Below the pieces are notes generated by a model. That model saw only the letters and a list, made by a program, of their open reading frames with translations. It did no database searches and was not told the DNA's origin. A program made the translations under genes and the position numbers. From positions 62,001-126,000 of the forward strand of contig NZ_KB899673.1 in NCBI RefSeq assembly GCF_000378385.1: DNA of 64,000 nt, given 5' to 3'. The DNA comes from Paenibacillus daejeonensis DSM 15491. GTDB taxonomy: Bacteria; Bacillota; Bacilli; Paenibacillales; Paenibacillaceae. Positions 49,275 through 57,739 of this stretch are shown piece by piece. The first letter of the stretch is position 1. Each line of letters opens with the position of its first letter.

Positions 49275-50183
49275 CTACAGAGCTGCGGCTGCCGCTTCTC
49301 CTTCTTCCATGCCAAACCGTTTGCGGTAGCCGCATTTGCGGCATAACTCCTCAACCGCTTGACGCCTGGAGAAACCATCGACGATGGCCGTTGCCCGCTC
49401 GCCCGCGAGGATTTCGCCAAACGCCTGCTGCCCGACATTGCCCAGATTGATGACGCCTTCTCCGTCCAGACAGCAAGGGACCACCGTTCCGTTAGCCAAG
49501 ATGGCCGCTTGCGTCCGCAAGCCGTAGCAGAACCCCCGGCCTTCGTCCTCTTCCGCATCCAGCGATGGCCATTGAAACTCGTGATCCTGGTTCAGATAGA
49601 GCCGCTCGCTGATCTTTAGCCCCTTGCCCCGCTCGAATCGCTCCTCGATGAGGTAAGGCAAGGCAAAAGCCTCCTCGATCATGGCCAGCAGCTCACGGTT
49701 CCGACTGCGCTCCAAATTCGTCTGGTTGTCGGTTGTGAGGTTCCACAGCCGGTAGGAAATAATCAGGTTGCTCTCCCGTAAGGCATCCCGCGTGAAGGAC
49801 AAAATATCCGCCAGATAACCCGCCTTATCCTTGGAGCCCGGGTGACCGTCGAAGCTGTGAAGCGAGAAGTTCATCTGTCGCAGCGCCGGCTTACCCAGTA
49901 GCTTGTTGCGGTTTTTGGCAATCAGGGTACCGTTGGTTGTAATATTGACCTTGATACCGTATTCGTGGCTGATATCGAGCAGCTGATCCAGCTTGGGATG
50001 CAGCAGCGGCTCGCCTTTGACATGCAAATAGATCGAATCGGCATACCCTCGTATCTGCTCCAGACGCAGACGGAAATCCTCCACCGAGATGAAGGTTTTC
50101 TGCCGCTCCGTCGGTGGACAAAACGTACAGGCGAGGTTACAGACACTCGTAATTTCGACGTAGCATTTCTTTAGCTTCTTCAT
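49275..50183 (-). CDS. Radical SAM protein with SPASM-type C-terminus
   Basis: The 302-residue protein has the radical SAM CX3CX2C motif (Cys15, Cys19, Cys22 in SVCNLACTFCPP), then HVKGEPLLHPKLDQLL and NITTNGTL of the TIM-barrel core. C-terminal cysteines in GFCYG, VVPCCLDGEGVINLGN and LCRKCGYRK resemble SPASM/Twitch auxiliary cluster sites. Such enzymes modify peptides or proteins. It lies about 0.8 kb from the graspetide precursor but is separated by a gene on the other strand, so a joint role is not established. Confidence 0.83.
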   Translation of the reverse strand: MKKLKKCYVEITSVCNLACTFCPPTERQKTFISVEDFRLRLEQIRGYADSIYLHVKGEPLLHPKLDQLLDISHEYGIKVNITTNGTLIAKNRNKLLGKPALRQMNFSLHSFDGHPGSKDKAGYLADILSFTRDALRESNLIISYRLWNLTTDNQTNLERSRNRELLAMIEEAFALPYLIEERFERGKGLKISERLYLNQDHEFQWPSLDAEEDEGRGFCYGLRTQAAILANGTVVPCCLDGEGVINLGNVGQQAFGEILAGERATAIVDGFSRRQAVEELCRKCGYRKRFGMEEGEAAAAAL

Positions 50184-50322
50184 TCTTGCTCCTTTTTGAT
50201 GCTTGCGCTATGAACGGATTATAACACGTTTTGGCTACGGTGGGGATACTGCGTTATAATAGCTGTAGCAGCACGAAGCTACATACAATTCACGGCTTTA
50301 ATGCCGATTATGGAGGGATACG

Positions 50323-51552
50323 ATGGGATTCCAGGAAAACTTAGCGAAGTATGCGGCCTTGGCCGTCGAGGTAGGCGTTAATGTGCAGCCAGGGCAAAAG
50401 CTCGTGGTTAGCGCTCCGCTTGTCGCAGCTCCTTATGTACGACTGGTCGTCAAACGCGCGTATGAAGCGGGAGCGAGCTTTGTCCATGTCGAATGGAATG
50501 ACGATGAAGTGACTCGTACCCGGTACGAACTGGCGCCGGACGATTCGTTTGATTACTTCCCGCAATGGCGGGCAGACGGCTGGGAAGCGCTTGCGGCAGA
50601 CAATGCGGCCTTCCTGTCGGTCATTGCCGCCAATCCCGATCTGCTCCAGGGCATCGATCCGCAGCGGATCAAGACGGCTAATATCGCAGCCGGGAAGGCG
50701 ATGATGCCTTTCCGCACCTATACCATGTCCGACAAGGTCAGCTGGTCGATCGTCGCTGTGCCATCTCAGATCTGGGCAGACAAAGTATTCCCGGACGCCG
50801 CTGAGAATGAGCGAGTTGACCTGCTATGGGACGCCATCTTCCAGGCAACCCGAATTGATCTGGATGATCCCGTGCAGGCGTGGCGCGACCATACCGACCT
50901 GCTGGACAGCAAGGCGGCCCGTCTCAACGAGCGTAAATACAAAGCCCTACATTATACCGCTCCGGGCACTGACCTGACCATCGAGCTGGCTTCATCTCAC
51001 CTGTGGGTTAGCGCAGGCAGCCACAATGCACAGGGCAGCCTGTTCATTGCCAATATGCCAACAGAAGAGGTATTTACGGCTCCGCTGAAGACCGGCGTAA
51101 ATGGGACAGTGACCAGCACCAAGCCACTCAGCTACGGTGGTAATTTAATTGAGAACATCCGGATTACCTTCAAGGACGGCAAAATCGTGGCGTTCGACGC
51201 TGACCGCGGCGCCGATACGCTCAAAGGCCTCATCGAGACGGATGAGGGTTCACAGTATCTGGGCGAAGTCGCACTCGTCCCGCACACGTCACCGATTTCT
51301 GAAACGGGGCTGATTTTTTTCAACACACTGTTTGACGAAAATGCCTCCAACCATCTGGCGATCGGCAAAGGCTATGCCTTCTGTCTCGAGGGCGGCAAGA
51401 CGATGAGCAAGGAGGAGCTGGAAGAGCAGGGGTTGAACGACAGCCTGTCGCATGTCGACTTCATGATCGGCTCTGCCCAGATGGATATCGACGGCATCCT
51501 GGCGGACGGCACCCGTGAGCCTGTCTTCCGTCAAGGCAACTGGGCATTCTAG
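50323..51552 (+). CDS. Aminopeptidase of family M29 (AmpS/thermophilic type)
   Basis: The 409-residue protein has the M29 layout: NLAKYAALAVEVGVNVQPGQKLVVSAP at the start, then the metal-binding C-terminal half with NMPTEEVFTAP, GVNGTVTSTKPLSYGGNLIENI, and NTLFDENASNHLAIGKGYAFCLEGG. The enzyme is a dinuclear metalloaminopeptidase, cytoplasmic. Usual length is about 410 residues. A hairpin-free GGAGGG site precedes ATG 50323. The DUF4395 gene follows 13 bases after its stop. Confidence 0.88.
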   Translation: MGFQENLAKYAALAVEVGVNVQPGQKLVVSAPLVAAPYVRLVVKRAYEAGASFVHVEWNDDEVTRTRYELAPDDSFDYFPQWRADGWEALAADNAAFLSVIAANPDLLQGIDPQRIKTANIAAGKAMMPFRTYTMSDKVSWSIVAVPSQIWADKVFPDAAENERVDLLWDAIFQATRIDLDDPVQAWRDHTDLLDSKAARLNERKYKALHYTAPGTDLTIELASSHLWVSAGSHNAQGSLFIANMPTEEVFTAPLKTGVNGTVTSTKPLSYGGNLIENIRITFKDGKIVAFDADRGADTLKGLIETDEGSQYLGEVALVPHTSPISETGLIFFNTLFDENASNHLAIGKGYAFCLEGGKTMSKEELEEQGLNDSLSHVDFMIGSAQMDIDGILADGTREPVFRQGNWAF

Positions 51553-51565
51553 GAGGCTGAGCGCG

Positions 51566-52018
51566 ATGCAACATGCCTCCTCTCCATTCGCTGGTTTCTC
51601 CTGTGCCGTCGAAGTACCCATGCACTGGGTGCGCGCCAATCAAACCGGGATTCTGCTTAGCGTCATCGCTGCCATCGTGCTAGGCGAACCATTAATCCTG
51701 CTGGTGCCGCTAGCTGTGCAACTGATCACACGGTGGTTCGGTATCCGCTATAATCCATTTGTACGGCTGCTGCACCGCCTGATGCCCCGGAGCGCGCAGA
51801 CCGAGAGCCGGGAGCTGCTCCGGTTCAATAACCTGCTGGCCATCTTGTTTCTGATTGGAGCGCTGACCGCATTCCTGCTGCAGGCACCAACCGTAGGATA
51901 TATCTTTGTCGCCATGTTGTCGGCTGCCGTCATCCTCGCCCTGAGCGGCTTCTGCGTCGGCTGCTTCATCTATTTTCAATGGAAGCAGCTGCGCGCCAGA
52001 CGCCGCCAGGCGGGGTAG
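51566..52018 (+). CDS. DUF4395 membrane protein
   Basis: The 150-residue protein has hydrophobic segments near QTGILLSVIAAIVLG, LILLVPLAVQLITRWFG, LLAILFLIGALTAFLL and FVAMLSAAVILALSGFCVGCFIYF. The FCVGCFIY motif, with two Cys, is a hallmark of DUF4395, whose members often lie beside thiol or sulfur-transfer proteins. ATG 51566 was chosen because AGGAGG lies eight bases upstream; the longer frame from 51515 overlaps the aminopeptidase gene. Function unknown. Confidence 0.75.
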   Translation: MQHASSPFAGFSCAVEVPMHWVRANQTGILLSVIAAIVLGEPLILLVPLAVQLITRWFGIRYNPFVRLLHRLMPRSAQTESRELLRFNNLLAILFLIGALTAFLLQAPTVGYIFVAMLSAAVILALSGFCVGCFIYFQWKQLRARRRQAG

Positions 52019-52157
52019 TGCAGCGCATTGCAAGGCAAACTCTGACGAAGACCAGGCTGTCGAGAACCTCTCGGCGGCCTTCTTCTAATCTTGATTGTGT
52101 GGGAAGCTCGTCGACGGTCTGCAGAGGAAGAAAGGTGCGTTGGAGCAAGTAGTGTGT

Positions 52158-52430
52158 GGGCAAGCTACATTAGAGGTGGCTGGCATTGGCGCAAACGGCG
52201 CTGCAGTTAAAGAAAGTGTACTTGGAGACGGCTGGCATTGGCGCAAACCGCGCTGTAGTTAAAGAAAGTTTACTTGGAGACGGCTGGCGGGGCGCAAACG
52301 GCGCTGTAGTTAAAGAAAGTTTACTTCGAGGATGTTGGCAGTGGTACGAACGGGGCTACAGTTAAAGAAAGTTTACTTGGAGGCGGCTGGCAGTGGTGCA
52401 ATAGGCGCTGCAGCTAAAAAAGTTGCGTTA
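52158..52430. repeat. 52-nt minisatellite, about five copies
   Basis: GTTAAAGAAAGT recurs at 52206, 52258, 52309 and 52361, and a degenerate copy begins near 52413; spacing is 51-52 bases. The unit also contains GGCTGGC and GCAAACGGCGCTG. The 52019-52498 gap has no supported gene. It is probably a Paenibacillus-type intergenic tandem repeat. Confidence 0.85.
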
Positions 52431-52498
52431 AGCAGACGATTGGCTATGTAGGCGGGCTGTAGAAGAAAAATACGTTGGCACCGCGGCCGAGACAAGGA

Positions 52499-53044
52499 CT
52501 AGAGCCTTGTCTCCTGCATGGTGGCAGTCATCCATCTCCGCTTCATCTCCTCGTACAATTTAGGGAGCGGCGACGAAATCCCAGGCCGACCGATATTCAC
52601 ATGCACCTGCACCAGTCTATTGTTTACGCGCATCAGTTGTTGATTCATTACACTTTGTCCTGCCAGATAGTCTTCAGGGTTGTGAAGACTGATCCCAATG
52701 AAAGACTGCCCTTTGAATGAATAGAGCTGAATCTCCGAAATCTCCTCCCAACGAATCCGCCCGCCCGGTATGAGACTGGAGTTATCAATAATTCCCTCTT
52801 CATCCAACTGTAGAGTCGGCGTGCGTTTGAACAGCAATGCTATGGAAAAGAGCAGCGCGATCCCAAAAAATAGAACACACACCACGCCAACCAGAGCGGT
52901 AACGATCGTATCATCGCCCGACAGGTAGGACTGAATCATCCATATTCCCGCAACGACAAAAAGAAGCGACCCCAATATAAGTAATAACGCTCGTTTCCTA
53001 CTCGGATACTCGACATGGACAGCATTTGTGACATGTTCATTCAT
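52499..53044 (-). CDS. STM3941-like membrane protein
   Basis: The 181-residue protein has two transmembrane helices (LLLILGSLLFVVAGIWMI; VTALVGVVCVLFFGIALLFSIALL) followed by a PH-like cytoplasmic domain: LQLDEEGIIDNSSLIPGGRIRWEEISEIQL, GQSFIGISLHNPEDYL. This resembles the STM3941 family, small membrane proteins of unknown role. ATG 53044 was chosen over 53101 because the extra N-terminal residues are charged and lack a ribosome binding site. Confidence 0.65.
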   Translation of the reverse strand: MNEHVTNAVHVEYPSRKRALLLILGSLLFVVAGIWMIQSYLSGDDTIVTALVGVVCVLFFGIALLFSIALLFKRTPTLQLDEEGIIDNSSLIPGGRIRWEEISEIQLYSFKGQSFIGISLHNPEDYLAGQSVMNQQLMRVNNRLVQVHVNIGRPGISSPLPKLYEEMKRRWMTATMQETRL

Positions 53045-53183
53045 TAACTCAAACCTTCCCCTTTCACCATTAGCTTTTTCTCCTCTACCAATTACCCCCA
53101 TTCCGACAAAATAACGCTACAGGACATGTAACACCGCTCGCTCCTTGAATCACATGTAATGACTTTTTTCCGCAGGTGTCATG

Positions 53184-53410
53184 AATAAGCTCGATTTTTC
53201 GTGTTCGATTCAGCGCATTGGGCCCTTGTGGCCTATCCGATTCGAATTTTCATATTCGTTGCCTCGGTAGCTCTATTCGGACAACAATAAACTCGATTTT
53301 TCGAATATATTTCGGCGCAATTAGCTATTTCTTCCGAATGTATTCGGTTTTTCATATTTATGGGCATCATTTCAAGACTTCAGGCCCAAATAAGCTCGAT
53401 TTTTCGTGTT
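53184..53410 (+). repeat. ~103-nt tandem repeat family, locus 2
   Basis: The core (G/A)CTCGATTTTTCG occurs at 53189, 53291 and 53394, spaced 102 and 103 bases, each preceded by AATAA. Flanks diverge. It is the same family as 553-700. The 53045-53547 gap holds no supported gene. Confidence 0.7.
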
Positions 53411-53547
53411 TATGTTCAGCGTGGTGTCACCAGAGTGGGACCTGCCTGCTCCAAAATATAGACCACCCGATGGACGGGTGGCCTCGTTTAAGACAGATAG
53501 CCTCGCTTCAAATGAGCCTCGTTCAGATCCATACGTACTTGTGCACC

Positions 53548-54477
53548 TTACAGAGCAGCAGCCAATCTTGCCGCCAGCGCCTCGATATCATCTCGCCGAG
53601 CAAGTGGTGACAACCAAGGCTCCGGAATCACATCTGTTCCGTACCACAGTCCGGCCAGACCGCCGGTTACCGCTCCAGTCGTGTCGGTATCCTCACCGAG
53701 GCGGACCGCCTTGAGCACTGCGTCCTCGTAGCTGCCACTGGTCAGAAGACACCAAACCGCAGCTTCCAGCGTGTGCACCACATAGCCCGATGACGCGATC
53801 TCCTCCTCGTCCAAGGTTGAGATATCCCCCTCCAGCAGCCGACTGTAATGGACTAGCTCCGGCTCCCCAGCATAGTGTGCCTTCACCAACCTCTTCACCT
53901 GCTTGTAGCCTTCCTGCGGTGTTCGTCCCTGCAGCAACTGGCCAGCCAACTCCACATAGATGACGCATGCGATGATCGAGCGGGGATGGCGGTGGGTAAT
54001 GGACGAGACTGCCGCGATGACTGGCACCTTCTCCGTCAGCGGCTTATCGCCCAGAAGAAACGCCAGGGGCAGGATGCGCATGAGCGAACCGTTGCCATTG
54101 CTATACTCATCAGCGAGTCCAGCCTGCACCGCTGACAGCTTCTCATCCCTCAGCCGCTCCAGCGCTTTACGAGTGGCAATGCGAATATCGAACACTTCGC
54201 CATGCGGAGACCACCAGCCCTCCTCATACCACCGAAGCGAAGCAGCGGCGATTCGCTCGACGTTGAACCCGCCGCACAGGCTATCGGCCAGGCAGAATGT
54301 CAGCGCTGCATCGTCGGACCAGGTGCCCCGCGGCTGATGATGCGTGCCATAGCCTAGCATCTCTTCAACTCGCCGGGTCTGCACCTGCGATCGGGAGAGG
54401 AACTCCACGGGTACGCCTAGCGCATCACCGACCGCCAATCCCAACAGTCCGCCGCGTATGGCCTCCTGGATTCCCAT
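53548..54477 (-). CDS. ADP-ribosylglycohydrolase
   Basis: The 309-residue protein has the DraG/ARH fold signatures: GLLGLAVGDALGVPVEF, TWSDDAALTFCLADSL (first metal site), GNGSLMRILPLAF, and GEDTDTTGAVTGGLAGLWYG (second metal site). The family removes ADP-ribose from proteins or small molecules. It is the last gene of the NAD-salvage operon, 14 bases after the nicotinamide phosphoribosyltransferase gene. The substrate here is unknown; recovery of ADP-ribose fits the context. Confidence 0.88.
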   Translation of the reverse strand: MGIQEAIRGGLLGLAVGDALGVPVEFLSRSQVQTRRVEEMLGYGTHHQPRGTWSDDAALTFCLADSLCGGFNVERIAAASLRWYEEGWWSPHGEVFDIRIATRKALERLRDEKLSAVQAGLADEYSNGNGSLMRILPLAFLLGDKPLTEKVPVIAAVSSITHRHPRSIIACVIYVELAGQLLQGRTPQEGYKQVKRLVKAHYAGEPELVHYSRLLEGDISTLDEEEIASSGYVVHTLEAAVWCLLTSGSYEDAVLKAVRLGEDTDTTGAVTGGLAGLWYGTDVIPEPWLSPLARRDDIEALAARLAAAL

Positions 54478-54491
54478 GCTCGTCGCCTCCC

Positions 54492-55985
54492 TTAAGCTTT
54501 CAATCCAGCCAGCAGACGAGCACGGATATCTTCGAAGCGCTCATCGCGCACCAGCTTGCCGTCCTCGAAGATGACCTCCAACAAATCCTTGTCGGCACGG
54601 GCTTCATATTCCGCCACGCCCAGATTATCCTCAGCTTGCAGACCGTTCTCGTCTTCATAGACATGAACCAGACCCGTTTGCGACTTCTTGAAGTTGTTGC
54701 TGTCTGTCTTGGGATCCTTGTAGATTTTACGCTCCTCGCCACCGATAATCGTGAAGGTCGATTTCAATGCAAAGCCGAAGGTATCCCGGGTATTGTACTG
54801 GTACGTGAACGAACCGATCCCGTACACCATATTGGTCGAAGCGAAGCCCTTAGCCTCCAGGCGCTCGCAGATCTCCCGGCAACGCTGCAGCGTGATCGCT
54901 TCCCCGTAAATGGCGCCGATGTGGCTGTCCAGCTGCTTGTAGCCCTGTTCGCTCACGGTGCCGCCGAAGATATCCCACAGCAATTCGATAACACCTTTGC
55001 GGACCCGCTCATCGGTTGCATCCGGATCGCCGCAAATAATTTTTACCGGGTCCCCACTGTCCGGACGAATAACAACTCGGCCGTCGCGCGCCATAATATC
55101 GTCCTTGAGACCACGCACTACTTCGTCGAGTACCTTCCATAGATCCCAAGTGTCCGAGACGATCGAAACGAAGCCACTCGGGTACACTTCATTGATGAGA
55201 TAGCGGTACGAAGCCATCTCATCCGTGCCGTGCGCACACATGACGCTATGCTCCGTAGCCGGGATCGAGCTGCCGATCAGCTCTTGCTCCATGTTGCCGT
55301 TGTAGAACTCTTCGACGAACAGAATCGAAGGAATCGAATCCGTGCCAGTGAACGAGATCAGATGGCCTGCGCCCGAGCTTTTCGAGGCGTCGAGCGAAGC
55401 CATCCCCCGCATCGAGAAGTCATGGCCCTGGAACGGTACCGCACCCGCATCGCCGGTGGTGCGGAGTGCGTACTCCTGCAGGATTTTGCGGTATTCGAAG
55501 GCAATTGTCGCACTAGTCGCGGGCATCCACAGCTGGCACGACATCAGCGTCTCCAAGTAGTTGGTTACCCAGAAGAATTCAGGAACCGTATTCTCCATCG
55601 ATAGCATGGGTACTTTTACTGGCACCTGGGTACCTTCCTTCACGGCTTTGACCTTAACCGGCAGATACCCCAAATCATGCAAAGCCTCAATATGCGAAGC
55701 GTCCGGATTGGCAATACCAAGCGCATGCTTCAGCACACGGGTATATTCCGCTACCACTTCCTCGCGGCTCCGGGCGAAGAAATGCTGGTTGAAGTAATCG
55801 ATCAGGTACTCCTTCACGAAGGCTTGGAAGCCGAAGGCCACGACTTCATCCACACCCTCCAGTCTGCTCGTGCGTGCCGTCCAGGTCGAATAGACCAGCT
55901 CGGTCCCTTGCGGGTATTGATTTTTGTGGCTGACTTTGTAGAAATCGCACAACAGTGTGGCAGGATACACATAACGTTGACTCAT
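54492..55985 (-). CDS. nadV: Nicotinamide phosphoribosyltransferase
   Basis: The 497-residue protein begins MSQRYVYPATLLCDFYKVSHKNQYP, the NAMPT N-terminus, and includes LPVKVKAVKEGTQVPVKVPML, HDFSMRGMASLDAS, VIRPDSGDPVKIICGDP and AIYGEAITLQRC, which bind phosphoribosyl pyrophosphate and the base. The type is NadV/NAMPT (about 490 residues), not the smaller bacterial PncB. It makes nicotinamide mononucleotide from nicotinamide and PRPP. The upstream prs gene supplies PRPP. Typical of Gram-positive and phage NAD salvage islands. Confidence 0.9.
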   Translation of the reverse strand: MSQRYVYPATLLCDFYKVSHKNQYPQGTELVYSTWTARTSRLEGVDEVVAFGFQAFVKEYLIDYFNQHFFARSREEVVAEYTRVLKHALGIANPDASHIEALHDLGYLPVKVKAVKEGTQVPVKVPMLSMENTVPEFFWVTNYLETLMSCQLWMPATSATIAFEYRKILQEYALRTTGDAGAVPFQGHDFSMRGMASLDASKSSGAGHLISFTGTDSIPSILFVEEFYNGNMEQELIGSSIPATEHSVMCAHGTDEMASYRYLINEVYPSGFVSIVSDTWDLWKVLDEVVRGLKDDIMARDGRVVIRPDSGDPVKIICGDPDATDERVRKGVIELLWDIFGGTVSEQGYKQLDSHIGAIYGEAITLQRCREICERLEAKGFASTNMVYGIGSFTYQYNTRDTFGFALKSTFTIIGGEERKIYKDPKTDSNNFKKSQTGLVHVYEDENGLQAEDNLGVAEYEARADKDLLEVIFEDGKLVRDERFEDIRARLLAGLKA

Positions 55986-56003
55986 TTTGCATTCCTCCTA
56001 TTT

Positions 56004-56816
56004 TTAACGAATGGGGTAGATGTGAATCAGATCATGCCCTGGCTCATCCAGGATGGTATTCGTCGTGAACACTTTGTCAATCAGGCCGCTATCCAGCAGC
56101 TTGCCCTTGTGAATCGAGGTCTCGCAATGCGCGACCAGCAAGTAGATCTCCGCCGCGCCCAGCTCCTTGAGCTTCTCGGCGCTTAGCAGAAACGTGCCGC
56201 CATAGGAGCAGAGATCGTCGACGATGATGGCTTTGAAGCCCGTCTCCGGTGCCTCGCCGATCACATCCAGCCGCTGAATCGTGCCGGTCTGAAAATCCCT
56301 TACCTTGAATCCGACCAGTTCGCGGTATCCGTGCAGTCGGCTATATCGCTTCTGAGCCCCGGCGTCCGGAAAGAACAGCACATCATGCTCCCGGTCAAAC
56401 CCGGTTCGGGCAATCACATCCTCTAGCAGCTCCAGACTCGGGTAGCTTGCCTCAGCGCGGTCCAGCAAGGCCGTAGTTACATCGGAATGCGGCTCTATCA
56501 CCTGCACCCTCTCAAATCCCAAGGCGTTAATGAATTCCGTCGTATACTTAAGCGTGAATGCAGAGGCGCCTTCCACCCGGTCCATCCGACTGTAGGGCAT
56601 ATAGTAGATAATCAGCGTTGCCGCAAGGCGGCGCTCATCCAGGTACCGCTTCAGGAACATCAGCTGGATCAAATCTCCGTCGGTAGCATACTTGAACTCG
56701 ACAACCTGCTTCTCCCCCGCCGCTGCGAGTATTTGCTCGCCATCCACCAGTGTCTCCCCGTTGGGAAACGTGTGGAACGTCAATTCTTGTCCGTTGAGCT
56801 TCAACATGCAATTCAC
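56004..56816 (-). CDS. prs: Ribose-phosphate pyrophosphokinase, short form
   Basis: The 270-residue protein is shorter than housekeeping Prs (about 315 residues). It has FPNGETLVDGEQI, YYMPYSRMDRVEGASAFTLKYTTEFIN, VQVIEPHSDVTTALLDRA, FFPDAGAQKRYSRLHGY and the PRPP-binding loop KAIIVDDLCSYGGTFLLSAEKL. The flexible loop matches the variant seen in phage-type and NAD-salvage Prs paralogues. It would make PRPP for the NadV reaction. 19 bases upstream of nadV. Confidence 0.85.
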   Translation of the reverse strand: MNCMLKLNGQELTFHTFPNGETLVDGEQILAAAGEKQVVEFKYATDGDLIQLMFLKRYLDERRLAATLIIYYMPYSRMDRVEGASAFTLKYTTEFINALGFERVQVIEPHSDVTTALLDRAEASYPSLELLEDVIARTGFDREHDVLFFPDAGAQKRYSRLHGYRELVGFKVRDFQTGTIQRLDVIGEAPETGFKAIIVDDLCSYGGTFLLSAEKLKELGAAEIYLLVAHCETSIHKGKLLDSGLIDKVFTTNTILDEPGHDLIHIYPIR

Positions 56817-56836
56817 TCCTTTCAGATGTTGTTCAG

Positions 56837-57622
56837 TTAACTATATATGGATAGCCCTGGCTCCATCCCGGTGAATCGGTACAGCTGAGCAGCCCGCTGG
56901 GAATGCTTGTTGGTCTGCTTCAGCTCGCCCCGGCTGTCCCGGACCTCCTCGATCAGCCCTTCGCGGCTGCGGGTGGAGGTAACCTTGCGGATAAAGTTAC
57001 GTTCGGCGAACTCCGGCACCACAGTCTGTATCACCTGATAGAGCTCGCTGATGGTGAACTCCTCTGGCAGAAATTCGCGGGCAATCGTTGTTGTCACCAT
57101 CTGGGTACGTACAGCCTGCAGCGCATCCCGCAAGATCTGGGCGTGGTCGAAGGCCAGCTCCGTCTCCAATGCTTCCTCCACCTTGAACAGCTGGACGTGG
57201 GAAGCGTCCGCCGCCGCTCGTCGCTCCCGTAGCACTTGCTCCTGCACCAGCGCGAGGAATGCGTGCGAAATCATCCAGCCCCGCGGGTCCCGACCCGGCT
57301 CACTGTAGACATTCAGATACGAGAGATGAACATCGGTCACGCCCGTCTCCTCCTCCAGTTCGCGTCTGGCGCAGGCCTGCACCGTCTCGTCCTCGCGGGT
57401 AAATCCGCCCGGTAGCGCCCAGTAGCCTTCATAAGGCCAGATGTTGCGGCGGATCAGCAGCACGTAGAGCTCCCGCAGCGGCAAGGATTTCTTGGCGCCC
57501 TCCCGTTCGGTAGAGAGAATCGTGAAGATAACGATATCCGAGGGGGCGCCGTCAGGTGTCCGATAATTGGCAATGGAATAGTTGGATTCATTCTCAGTCA
57601 TAGACGCGGTAGCAGCCTCCAT
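56837..57622 (-). CDS. nrtR: NrtR-type Nudix regulator
   Basis: The 261-residue protein has an N-terminal Nudix domain (about 25-165) with a Nudix box GGFTREDETVQACARRELEEETG, and a C-terminal winged helix-like region (LPEEFTISELYQVIQTVVPEFAERNFIRKV). This layout defines NrtR regulators, which sense ADP-ribose and control NAD salvage genes. The Nudix box keeps the REXXEE catalytic pattern, so hydrolase activity is possible. First gene of the operon. ATG 57601 is an alternative start. A palindrome sits 17 bases upstream. Confidence 0.82.
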   Translation of the reverse strand: MEAATASMTENESNYSIANYRTPDGAPSDIVIFTILSTEREGAKKSLPLRELYVLLIRRNIWPYEGYWALPGGFTREDETVQACARRELEEETGVTDVHLSYLNVYSEPGRDPRGWMISHAFLALVQEQVLRERRAAADASHVQLFKVEEALETELAFDHAQILRDALQAVRTQMVTTTIAREFLPEEFTISELYQVIQTVVPEFAERNFIRKVTSTRSREGLIEEVRDSRGELKQTNKHSQRAAQLYRFTGMEPGLSIYS

Positions 57623-57638
57623 TCGTTTTCAATTAATA

Positions 57639-57653
57639 ATGTCATTATGACAT
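57639..57653. promoter_or_regulatory. Candidate NrtR operator
   Basis: ATGTCAT-T-ATGACAT is a perfect 15-base palindrome immediately upstream of the nrtR operon. The position fits autoregulation by the encoded NrtR protein. Confidence 0.65.
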
Positions 57654-57688
57654 ACTTAATCAAGAAGTCAAGATTTGAATCAAAAAAT

Positions 57689-57727
57689 AGTGCAGGAGCC
57701 CTCCGTCTAGCCGGAAAGTCCTGCACT
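57689..57727 (-). terminator. Terminator downstream of the phosphotransferase gene
   Basis: AGTGCAGGA pairs with TCCTGCACT and is followed by TATTTTTT on the minus strand. It ends the phosphotransferase/HAD operon, whose last gene stops at 57740. Confidence 0.8.
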
Positions 57728-57739
57728 TGCGATGCCTGC

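Noticed and set aside
52158-53410. CRISPR array
   Set aside because: Repeats are ~52 and ~103 nt, degenerate, contiguous rather than separated by unique spacers, and no cas genes are present.
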